This document shows, one piece after another, positions 1 to 10,500 of a DNA stretch of 20,435 bases. Position 1 is the first letter of the stretch. Each line of letters starts with the position of its first letter. This DNA comes from Bacteroidota bacterium (GTDB taxonomy: Bacteria > Bacteroidota > Bacteroidia > Chitinophagales > Chitinophagaceae), in NCBI GenBank assembly GCA_013414745.1, contig CP058707.1, forward strand, positions 1,151,006-1,171,440, read 5' to 3'. Both the position numbers and the translations under genes were made by a program. Under the pieces are notes generated by a model. The model ran no database searches. It was not told the DNA's origin and saw only the letters and a program-made list of their open reading frames with translations.

Positions 1-798
1 AACTTCACTTGGGTGATTGACACGTCCCCATGAAATATCGGTAATGTATAACAAACCATCTAAGCCGCCCAGATCGATGAAGGCACCGAAGTCTGTAACG
101 TTCTTAATGGTTCCTTCCAGTACCTGACCTTTTTCGAGTTTAGAAATGATTTCAGTGCGTTGTGCTTCAATATCGCTTTCAATGAGTGCTTTATGTGATA
201 CGACCGCATTACGGATCACTTCATTGATTTTAACCACTTTGAACTCCATGGTTTTGTTTACGAATTGGTCGTAATCCGTAACCGGTTTTACGTCAATCTG
301 AGAACCTGGCAGGAAGGTTTCCATTCCAAACAAATCCACGATCAATCCACCTTTAGTTTTAGATGTTACATGACCCGTAACAATTTCACCGGTTTTATAC
401 ACTTCCACGATACGCTCCCAGGCACGTTGCTGACGGGCTTGTTTGCAGCTCAAATGTAAATGGCCTTCACGATCTTCCTTTTCAACAATGAGTACTTCTA
501 CTTCATCACCTACTTTCACATTGGCCAAATCACGAAACTCGTTCAATGAAATCAATCCATCACTCTTATAGCCGATATTGACAACAGCATCCGTTTTGGT
601 CAGTCCTACGATGGTTCCCATGACCATTTCATTATCGGTAACTGTTTTAAAGGTTTGATCGTATTGTTGATCTAATTTCTCACGATCTGAAGAATTGTAA
701 CTAGCGAGGTTACGTTTGTCAATGCTCCAATCGAAATCATCGTGAGCGCCAGCTTGACCAGTGGCCAGGTTTTGGTTAGAAAATGTTGTTTCTGACAT
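1..798 (-). CDS. rpsA: 30S ribosomal protein S1, N-terminal part (runs off the window)
   Basis: Ribosomal protein S1 binds mRNA and helps the 30S subunit engage leaders with weak Shine-Dalgarno sequences. The frame reads 266 codons from ATG at 798-796 without a stop and continues past the window edge. A family-typical acidic N-terminal extension (residues 1-55) is followed by S1/OB folds: domain 1 around residues 58-125 (VMGTIVGLTKTDAVVNIGYK), domain 2 around 143-205 (GEIVTGHVTSKTKGGLIVDL) and the start of domain 3 near 225 (NVTDFGAFIDLGGLDGLLYI). Bacteroidota S1 is usually about 600 residues with six domains, so over half is outside the window. An AGGAG lies at 816-820, 17 nt before the ATG, which is long for a working Shine-Dalgarno. 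The frame is unbroken, unlike the neighbouring giant gene. Confidence 0.95.
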   Translation of the reverse strand, partial: MSETTFSNQNLATGQAGAHDDFDWSIDKRNLASYNSSDREKLDQQYDQTFKTVTDNEMVMGTIVGLTKTDAVVNIGYKSDGLISLNEFRDLANVKVGDEVEVLIVEKEDREGHLHLSCKQARQQRAWERIVEVYKTGEIVTGHVTSKTKGGLIVDLFGMETFLPGSQIDVKPVTDYDQFVNKTMEFKVVKINEVIRNAVVSHKALIESDIEAQRTEIISKLEKGQVLEGTIKNVTDFGAFIDLGGLDGLLYITDISWGRVNHPSEV

Positions 799-1057
799 TG
801 TTTTGTTTTTGTGTTCTCCTGGATAGTTTTGAATCCACTTGAACGGGTTAAAAAATAGGGTTTAAGAACAATGTGATTGGTTTCGTTGCGAAGCAATTTC
901 CAAATTGACCATACCTGAAAAAGAAATTGTCAATAAAATTGTTTGCCACATCACAAACCGATTTGTCACAAGGCTGGCAAAGGTAGGATTTATGTGCTAA
1001 AAACAGGCATTTGAGCCCAAAATTCTGTCTTTTCTGATTGTCGGCCTGATATTCAGG
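799..1057 (-). other. Noncoding spacer: rpsA leader and promoter region
   Basis: No gene is supported between the giant gene's terminator and rpsA; short open frames here have no recognisable product and low-complexity translations. The stretch holds the rpsA promoter (978-1006) and a transcribed leader of about 170 nt. The leader contains a small TTGC-TTC-GCAA hairpin (886-896) and an AGGAG at 816-820. S1 is known to regulate its own mRNA in other bacteria, so a structured leader would fit, but I see no conserved motif that proves it. Confidence 0.6.
978..1006 (-). promoter_or_regulatory. Candidate rpsA promoter (Bacteroidota type)
   Basis: The minus strand carries TACCTTTG at 985-978, a perfect match to the Bacteroidota -7 consensus TAnnTTTG. 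Eighteen bases upstream is CTG (1006-1004), one mismatch from the TTG -33 element. Placement just after the giant gene's terminator and about 170 nt before the rpsA start is sensible. Inference from consensus only. Confidence 0.6.
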
Positions 1058-1082
1058 ATAAAAAGCCGCCCCAAAGGACGGC
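1058..1082 (-). terminator. Intrinsic terminator after the giant T9SS gene
   Basis: On the minus strand GCCGTCC (1082-1076), a TTTG loop and GGGCGGC (1071-1065) form a 7-bp stem with one G-U pair, followed at once by TTTTT (1064-1060). It begins 24 nt after the giant gene's TAA stop. The wobble pair forms only in the minus-strand transcript, which supports that direction. It separates the giant gene from the rpsA promoter. Confidence 0.85.
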
Positions 1083-1106
1083 CTGTAATTTATTCTGAAA
1101 CTCGAA

Positions 1107-1565
1107 TTAGTCTTTCTTATCAACCTTTCCTGTCATAAGTAATTGGCTATTACCGAATACCTGAACGGTATACATTCCATTGGCCAATTCTTTCATATCC
1201 AGTTTCACATTGTTTTCTCCAACTTCATGGTTCGCCTGGATTTCTTTCACCAGACGACCACTGATGTCGAATAAACGCACAATAGTCAGTTGTGATTCCG
1301 TGGCATGAATATCCACATTGAGAACATCACGAACCGGATTCGGATAAACAACGACTTCTGTTTGAGCGGCTACTGTCTGTTCAACATCACCTGGTTTGCT
1401 GGCCAGAGTTGTAAAGAAGTCTGGAGCACTCCAACTACCTGTTGTAAATGGCGATGGATTACATATCGCACGTATTTGCCACATATAGTTGGTATTTGCA
1501 GTGAGTGACGCTAAGTTTTGGTAGTAGCACCAGCCGATGCTGTACCATTTTGCCATGGTCCCCAA
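1107..1565 (-). CDS. Giant protein, frame segment 24: end of the second FnIII domain and T9SS type A sorting domain
   Basis: The frame's own ATG at 1565 is not a real start; true sense begins near 1516 with LASLTANTNYMWQIRAIC, the last strands of the second fibronectin type III domain. After FFTTLASKPGDVEQTVAAQ comes the T9SS C-terminal domain (about 1359-1110): VVYPNPVRDVLNVDI, TIVRLFDISGRLVKEI, NNVKLDMKELANGMYTVQVF and a lysine-rich end (KVDKKD). YPNP...DISGR...L-x-G-x-Y is the hallmark of the Por_Secre_tail family (TIGR04183), which directs proteins through the type IX translocon and is normally removed. The stop is TAA at 1109-1107, with the terminator directly after. Confidence 0.9.
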   Translation of the reverse strand: MGTMAKWYSIGWCYYQNLASLTANTNYMWQIRAICNPSPFTTGSWSAPDFFTTLASKPGDVEQTVAAQTEVVVYPNPVRDVLNVDIHATESQLTIVRLFDISGRLVKEIQANHEVGENNVKLDMKELANGMYTVQVFGNSQLLMTGKVDKKD

Positions 1566-4500
1566 ATTCCAGAACCTGGACTCGTTTCAGCTCTGTAACG
1601 TGTTTGGTAGTAATTCACATTTGGTACGCTGGTCCAATTCAGTGTCGCCGTATTCTTCGTTACATTGGTTGTGAACAATGTTGACGGTGGAGGACAAGAC
1701 TGACCTGTTTGGAAGGTGAAAGTTGAACTCCATGGTCCTGGTGCATTGACCGCACAGAATCCGCGTACTTCAATTTCATAATCGGAGGCCGCCTGTAATC
1801 CAACAAGGTTTTTACCGCTGGCTGGAGCAGCTTGTGTACCACCACCAGTCCAGGTTGGGTCACCTACGATACGGTAACGAACTTCATACCATATTAAGCC
1901 TGGAACATCAATCCAGTTGACAGTTACTGAGTTACCACCCACATTCGACACTCCGGTAATTGTAATTGGAGGAGTTGTTGTCATGGTAATCGTAGCTGGT
2001 GCGGAAGTCGCTGTACATCCATTCACATCCGTATAGGTATATGTAAACGTTGTTGATGGTCCGGTATATGGATTCGGTACACTAAACGCACCACCAGCAG
2101 GAGAACCAACAAGAGTAACTGAAGCACCACTACAAGCTGATGCATTTGAAGCTGTAACAATCGGGAATGGATCGATCGTCAGATTCAGGATATAATTCTG
2201 GCAACCTACCGTTGCGGTGTATGTTCCTGTTGCAGTGTATGAAGTTGAATTCACACTCCAGAAATAACTTCCACATGCAGAAGTTGTAGTTACTACCGGA
2301 GGATTAGGCGTTCCTGTTACATCCCAAGCACATGTTGTCGTATTAAAGCTAGCTGTTTGGTAACAAGCAAGCGTTGGCATTGCTGGTTGAGTACCGGTCA
2401 CATCCCATGCACAGGTTGTTGTGTTGAAAGATGCTGTTTGGTAACAAGCAAGCGTTGGCATTGCTGGTTGAGTACCGGTCACATCCCAAACACAGGTTGT
2501 TGTGTTGAAGGATGCTGTTTGGTAACAAGCAAGCGTTGGCATTGATGGTTGAGTACCGGTCACATCCCAAACACAGGTTGTTGTGTTGAAGGATGCAGTT
2601 TGGTAACAAGCAAGCGTTGGCATTGCTGGTTGAGAACCGGTCACATCCCAAGCACAGGTTGTTGTGTTGAAGGATGCTGTTTGGTAACAAGCAAGCGTTG
2701 GCATTGCTGGTTGAGTACCGGTCACATCCCAAACACAGGTTGTTGTGTTGAAGGATGCAGTTTGGTAACAAGCAAGCGTTGGCATTGCTGGTTGAGTACC
2801 GGTCACATCCCAAACACAGGTTGTTGTGTTGAAGGATGCAGTTTGGTAACAAGCAAGCGTTGGCATTGCTGGTTGAGTACCGGTCACATCCCAAGCACAG
2901 GTTGTTGTGTTGAAGGATGCAGTTTGGTAACAAGCAAGTGTTGGCATAGCAGGCTGTGAACCGGTGACATCCCAAACACAAGTTGTTGTGTTGAAGGATG
3001 CAGTTTGGTAACAAGCAAGCGTTGGCATTGCTGGTTGTGAACCGGTCACATCCCATGCACAAGTTGTTGAGTTGAAAGATGCTGTTTGGTAACAAGCAAG
3101 CGTTGGCATTGCTGGTTGTGAACCAGTCACATCCCATACACATGTTGTTGTATTGAAGGTGGCAGTTTCATAACAAGCCAGTGTTGGCATAGCTGGTTGT
3201 GATCCCGTTACATCCCAGACACATGTTGTTGTATTGAAGCTCGCTGTTTGATAACAAGCCAGTGTTGGCATAGCAGGCTGTGAACCAGTCACATCCCATA
3301 CACAGGTTGTTGTATTGAAGGTCGCTGTTTCATAACAAGCCAGTGTTGGCATAGCTGGTTGCGATCCGGTGACATCCCATACACATGTTGTTGTATTGAA
3401 GGTCGCTGTTTCATAACAAGCCAGTGTTGGCATAGCAGGCTGTGAACCAGTCACATCCCATACACATGTTGTTGTATTGAAGGTGGCAGTTTCATAACAA
3501 GCCAGTGTTGGCATTGCTGGTTGAGCACCGGTCACATCCCAAACACAGGTTGTTGTATTGAAGGTGGCAGTTTCATAACAAGCCAGTGTTGGCATCGCTG
3601 GTTGCGATCCGGTGACATCCCAAACACAGGTTGTTGTATTGAAGGATGCTGTTTGGTAACAAGCGAGCGTTGGCATTGCTGGTTGAGAACCTGTTACATC
3701 CCAAACACAGGTTGTTGTATTGAAGGTCGCTGTTTCATAACAAGCCAGTGTTGGCATCGCTGGTTGCGATCCGGTGACATCCCATACACAGGTTGTGGTA
3801 TTGAAGGATGCTGTTTGGTAACAAGCCAGTGTTGGCATTGCTGGTTGAGTACCGGTCACATCCCATACACAGGTTGTTGTGTTGAAGCTAGCTGTTTGGT
3901 AACAAGCAAGCGTTGGCATTGCTGGTTGAGTACCGGTCACATCCCATACACAGGTTGTTGTGTTAAAGCTAGCTGTTTGGTAACAAGCAAGCGTTGGCAT
4001 TGCTGGTTGAGTACCGGTCACATCCCAAACACAGGTTGTTGTATTGAAGGTCGCTGTTTCATAACAAGCCAGTGTTGGCATTGCTGGTTGAGTACCGGTC
4101 ACATCCCAAACACAGGTTGTTGTATTGAAGGTTGCTGTTTGGTAACAAGCCAGTGTTGGCATCGCTGGTTGTGATCCAGTTACATCCCATACACAGGTTG
4201 TTGTATTGAAGGTGGCAGTTTCATAACAAGCCAGTGTTGGCATAGCAGGTTGTGAACCAGTTACATCCCATACACAGGTTGTTGTATTGAAGGATGCAGT
4301 TTGGTAACAAGCCAGTGTTGGCATCGCAGGTTGTGAACCGGTTACATCCCATACACATGTTGTTGTATTGAAGGATGCTGTTTCATAACAAGCCAGTGTT
4401 GGCATCGCAGGTTGTGAACCGGTTACATCCCATACACATGTTGTTGTGTTGAAGGATGCTGTTTGATAACAAGCAAGCGTTGGCATTGCTGGTTGTGAAC

Positions 4501-7500
4501 CAGTCACATCCCATACACATGTTGTTGTATTGAAGGTGCTGTTTGGTAACAAGCGAGCGTTGGCATTGCTGGTTGAGAACCGGTCACATCCCAAGCACAG
4601 GTTGTTGTATTGAAAGATGCTGTTTGGTAACAAGCAAGCGTTGGCATTGCTGGTTGAGTACCGGTCACATCCCAAACACAGGTTGTTGTATTGAAGGTCG
4701 CTGTTTCATAACAAGCCAGTGTTGGCATTGCTGGTTGAGTACCGGTCACATCCCAAACACAGGTTGTTGTATTGAAGGATGCTGTTTCATAACAAGCCAG
4801 TGTTGGCATCGCAGGCTGTGAACCTGTTACATCCCATACACAAGTCGTAGTATTGAAGGTAGCTGTTTCATAACAAGCTAAAGTTGGCATAGCTGGTTGT
4901 GATCCCGTTACATCCCAGACACATGTTGTTGTGTTGAAGCTCGCTGTTTGATAACAAGCCAGTGTTGGTATAGCAGGCTGTGAACCAGTCACATCCCATA
5001 CACATGTTGTTGTATTGAAGGTGGCAGTTTCATAACAAGCCAGGGTTGGCATAGCAGGTTGAGAACCCGTGACATCCCAAACACATGTTGTTGTATTGAA
5101 GGATGCTGTTTGGTAACAAGCAAGCGTTGGCATTACTGGTTGAGAACCGGTCACATCCCAAGCACAGGTTGTTGTGTTGAAAGATGCTGTTTGGTAACAA
5201 GCAAGCGTTGGCATTGCTGGTTGAGTACCGGTCACATCCCATACACAAGTTGTTGTGTTGAAGGATGCTGTTTCATAACAAGCTAGTGTTGGCATAGCAG
5301 GCTGTGAACCGGTGACATCCCATACACATGTCGTTGTATTGAAGGTGGCTGTCTCATAACAAGCAAGCGTTGGCATGGCTGGTTGCGTTCCGGTGACATC
5401 CCATACACATGTCGTTGTATTGAAGGTGGCTGTTTCATAACAAGCAAGCGTTGGCATAGCAGGTTGTGATCCGGTGACATCCCATACACATGTCGTTGTA
5501 TTGAAGGTTGCTGTTTCATAACAAGCCAATCTTGTCGGTGCTGCTGGTTGCGTTCCTGTTACATCCCAAACACAAGTTGTTGTGTTGAAGGACGCTGTTT
5601 CATAACAAGCCAATGTAGGCATAGCTGGTTGTGTTCCGGTTACATCCCAAACACAAGTTGTTGTGTTGAAGGACGCTGTTTCATAACAAGCCAATGTAGG
5701 CATAGCTGGTTGTGTTCCGGTTACATCCCACGAACAAGTAGTTGTGTTAAACGTTGCCGTTTCGTAACAAGCCAATGTAGGCATGGATGGAATTGGAGTA
5801 ACTGTCAAATCCAAGATCTCTGTATGACATCCGCTTACTGAAGAGTATGTTCCTGAAGCAGTATAAGTTGTACTGTTTACATTCCAGGTGTAAGGTCCAC
5901 AACTTGTCAATGTAGTCGTATTACTTGTTAATGCCGTTCCATTCCAAGTTGCAAGCGTATTCCATGAAGTCTCATTACAACCTGCCTGACATGAAGAACG
6001 ACGGGCTTGAATAATATTCATTCCTGAACCAGTTACTGCAGCAAATGATGGGATGGATGTTGAAGCTGTGCTCCAAGTTGTACCACCATCTGTTGAATAT
6101 TGGTATTCGATTGAACAACCGATTCCGGCATTACCACCTGTTGCAGGTCCTGCGAGTGTAATTGTTGTTCCTTCACAAACACTTGCGGTAGCAGGAGATG
6201 CAGTTGTTGTAGTTGGTGCAGAAGGCTGTGGAACACCATCCCATGAGGCAATTGTTCCCCATGGTGAGGTTGAACAACCAGCCTGACAATTATTACGACG
6301 AGCCTGAATTAAGTTCATTCCTGTGCCATTTACCGCGTTGAAGCTTGGAATAGTTGCAGAAGGTGAACTCCAGGTAGAACCGCCATTGGTAGAGAATCGA
6401 TATTGGAATCCGCAACCAGCTCCCTGATTACCACCTGAAGGCAATCCTGTAATGGTGAGGGTAGTTCCTACACAAACGGATGCAAAAGCAGGATTCTTGG
6501 TTGAAGTAGTTGGCGCCCCAGGTTGTGGAATACCATCCCAAATTGCAACTGCATTCCATGCTGTTGAATTACAGCCAGATTGACAAGACACTCTGCGCGC
6601 TTCAATGATATTTTGTCCAACTCCATCTGCTGCTGTAAATGTTGGTATTGTTCCGGAAGCTGTACTCCAGGTTGCACCACCATCATCAGAGAATCGGTAT
6701 TCAATGCTACAAGACAATCCTGTATTTCCACCAGTGGCAGCACCACCTAAGGTAACGATTGTACCCGCACAAACTGTTGAAAGTGACGGACTCATGACAG
6801 CTGTTGTTGGAGCTGTTGGTTGAGGCACCACATTCCAAGCAAGTGTTACATAATTTGCTGTACAACCTGAATTGACAGCACAATTATCACGACGTCCTTG
6901 TATAACGATAGTGCTGGTAGCCAAACCACCAACTGGTGTACCCGGTGTGTAAGCCACAGGAGCACCACCATCGATGATCACGATATAATCGTCGCTACAT
7001 CCATTTCCACCACTTCCTGCATTGAATGTTGCAGAAACCGTAGTTCCCTCACAAACAGAAGGTAATGCCGGTGACTGCGTATTCAAGGTTGGATTCACCG
7101 GTTGTGCAATCACTTCTATCGTGAATGTACAGTAATTAGAACAAGGAGTCAGATTTGTATACGTATAGGTAATTGTATGTACACCAATTCCTGCTACTGT
7201 TGGATCAACATTCCCGCTTACACCAGGTCCTGAATAAACACCGGTTCCAGGAGTATTTGGTAATCCGCCACTTAAACTATAGGCAGGTGATGCAATACAA
7301 ACAATTTGATTCGCCGGACAAGTCATGGCAATCTGAACAGGTTCAGTGACAGTAAAGTCAGCAATTGAAGTACAACCATTCACATCTGTCACCACAACGG
7401 TATAAGTACCTTGCGTCAGATTCGTTGCGGTTGCACCATTCTGTACAGGTGATGTAGACCAGGCATAAGTATATGTTCCGGTACCACCACTTGGAGAAAT

Positions 7501-10500
7501 TCCGATTGAACCATCATTGTATCCAAAGCAAGAAGCGTTGGTAATGGATCCCGTTCCAATTGTTATAGGATCAGGAGCAACAATCGATGTCATCGTTGTA
7601 GACAAACATCCATTGGCATCTTTGCAACAATGGTATAAGTACCCGCACCCAATCCTGTAAACAAGGATGTAGATGAATAAGTACCACCATTTAACGAATA
7701 TTCCATTGGGTTTGTACCACCGATCGTGCTTGCCTGAATTGAACCATCGGTTGAATTATTACAAGAGATCTGTGAACCGTTATAATTTGAAGTAACCACT
7801 GCAGCTGCTACTAATACATCCGGTTCAGTAATAGTTGTTGAAGTTGTGGCAGTACAACCATTGGCATTGGTAACAGTTACTGAATAAGTACCTGGAGCCA
7901 AATTCGTAATGGTTTGAGTTGTTGCCATATTGCTCCAATTATAAGTATATGGTGATACACCTCCGCTGGTAATTAATGCTGAAATTGCACCATCTATAGC
8001 ACCGTTACAAGTTACATCTGTTTTAGATGCATCAACAACAAGCGCACATGGTGTACTGCATGGCGTTGCCGGTTGGAACCCAGCTGCTGCACTTCCGTCT
8101 GAACCATCAATTAACCAAGGAATTAAATTCACATTGGCCAGTGGATTATTGGTAGCAGGAACAATTCCGCCTAACCAGTTACAAGTAGCTGTTATGGTAT
8201 TTCCGGCAGAATTTGAAGCAACACTTCAAGTGCATTTCCATTCATCAATACGCTATTGTCAGAGGCAACAATGCTATTTCCTGAACCGTTTCCGGTTAAG
8301 AAGGCTGTAACACTTGTTGAACTGCTAGCTGGATGAACGATAAAGTTATTAGTCGCTGAGATACTTGCACCTTGTTGCGCAATAAAGGTAAATCCATTGT
8401 TTCCGCCGGTACCAAAGGCACTGCCTCCATTATTCATAAATGAAGATTCAGTGACCGTTGCACTTACCTGACCGCGGGCATCTACACCACGATTGGCGTT
8501 GTTGGTAATAGTATTTTCATCAACGGTTACGTTTTGCACCGGGCTTGAAGCACCACTGAAGTCTGCCAGATAAATGGCTGCTGAAGATTGCGTGATTGAC
8601 TGTGTACCGTCAATAGTAGTACCAGTTATACTCAGATTAATTCCGTTGCCAGAATTGCTCGTTGCCGCCGTGAAAGCATAAACCCCAGCATGGAAATTCA
8701 CTGCAGGCATAGAAGGATGATTACCAGCAAATGAGTGCAGGTTCATATTATTCACTTGGACGTTAGATCCTGCCAATGGGCCTCCTAAAGTATTAACGAT
8801 TGCAACACCTTGTAAACTTCCTGAAACAGATCCATTAGAGATGTTTACTGCAGTAGTTGTATTAGCACCGTATACCACATGGCCATAGAAACCATCTGTA
8901 ATGTTATTATCATCATCGTTAATCACTGCCCCAGTTACTGCCCCGGCAATAACTATACCAGCTATAGTAGGATTCGGGCCAGGAATTACCTGATTGTTTA
9001 AATCGATGCAGTTATGGTCGATCGTATAGTTAGCTGTAACTGATTGCGCGGTCACACCAAAGGCATCTACCTGCACCATGTTGTTGCTAATTTGTATACC
9101 ACCAACTCCTGAGCTCACAACGCCATTGGCTCCTGTTAATCTAAATCCATCAATAGTGACGCCACTTGCGGAGATAGTGATTGCGATCCGGCACCTCCAT
9201 CAATAATTGATTCGGCTACGCGGGTGTCACATCCATCTGTTCCAAAATTATTTCCTTTTAAGGTCACTGATTTGTTGACATTGACATTCTCAGTATGTGT
9301 TCCTGCACACACTTGAAGTACATCGCCATTGGATGATGCATCAATTGCTGCCTGAATTGAAGTATGATAAGTAGATTGAGTCACATTGGTAACAGGCTGA
9401 TAATTGACCGCAACTACTGTTGAAGCAGTTGACAAATTCGCATCAGTGATTGTTACTGTATAATTACCTGCCAAAAGTGGAGTAATCGTATATGGACTCG
9501 TCACTCCGCTTGCAGAACCGCCTGTCCAAGAAATGTCATACGGTGATGTCCCACTTCCGAATGTTACTTCGATAGAACCTATAGTTGCTCCACATAGGAT
9601 ATGTGTAGGTACAGAACTGGTAATTTCAACAGGTGTACCACTACAAGAAGTATTCTGGAATCCGGCAGCTAATTGCTCATCCGTTCCATTCACCAACCAA
9701 CTGGTAAAATCAACAGTGCCGGCGGCAACATTGATTTCACCGTTTATTGCAGCATAACTCGTTGCTCCAAACCAGTTACATTCAGCATTAATATTTGTAT
9801 TAACTCGATTCACAATAGCAGCATTACTAAAGGAAGCACTCAAATCGTTCACGTTGATTTCTACATTTGTAGGTGAGTTATTGATTTTTCCAAATTCACC
9901 TAAACGTATGCCATTTGCAGGGCCAGAAATAAAGTTATTTTAATATCAACATTATCCAATGTTGCCGGATTACTATTATAAGAAGGCGCATCATCTCTTG
10001 CTTTCACTGCAATAACAACTGGGTTCTGAACATCAGCCGCAGTTCCTGTCGCACCACATCCTGTAAACGTGGAATTGATAATTGAAATGTTGGAGTAGCT
10101 GCCATATTTTAAATTAACATCAATACCGGTATTGAAGCCATAGGCAACATCGGTACCGCTATTATTCATCGTCACATTGTCAATTACTGCATTACTCAAA
10201 GCTTCAAAATACATTCCCTTTGAGTGTTATTGCTGAAATTGGAATTTGTGATGCTCACATTATCGAATGTACCCCCTACTCCATTGTTTTTAGCAACAAA
10301 ACACCCTTGAACATTTCCTGTTACTTCAGAATTGTTCATCACAAAACCGTTGACAACAGCAGCAGTGCCTTTTCTGAAACCACTGGTTGTATTGTTGTTT
10401 AATTTAGAATTGAGTATACTAATATTCGTAGTACCATTTCCAAGATCCAAACCGCTATTGCAGTTTGAAACTAATTCGACATTGTTCAGTTCGTTATTTG

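Noticed and set aside
265..459. Plus-strand open frame opposite rpsA
   Set aside because: It lies antisense within the strongly supported S1 coding sequence and has no family resemblance.
672..1123. Minus-strand short frames between rpsA and the giant gene
   Set aside because: One overlaps the rpsA start in another frame, and the other spans the terminator and promoter. Neither looks like a protein.
2312..5784. A CRISPR array
   Set aside because: The 81-nt units are contiguous coding repeats with no unique spacers, and variation falls throughout the unit.
2312..5784. Bacteroidota O-glycosylation sites in each array unit
   Set aside because: The known motif is D followed by S or T and then a hydrophobic residue or T. 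The unit has WDVTG, which does not fit.
2349..5841. Several long open frames on both strands across the array (for example plus-strand repeats reading VTSKRWHCWLSTGHIP and a minus-strand frame reading GCDRYSTSNANACLL)
   Set aside because: The repeat is 81 nt, a multiple of three, so any frame without a stop in one unit stays open through many. The frame that joins flanking domains, the signal peptide and the sorting domain is the real one.
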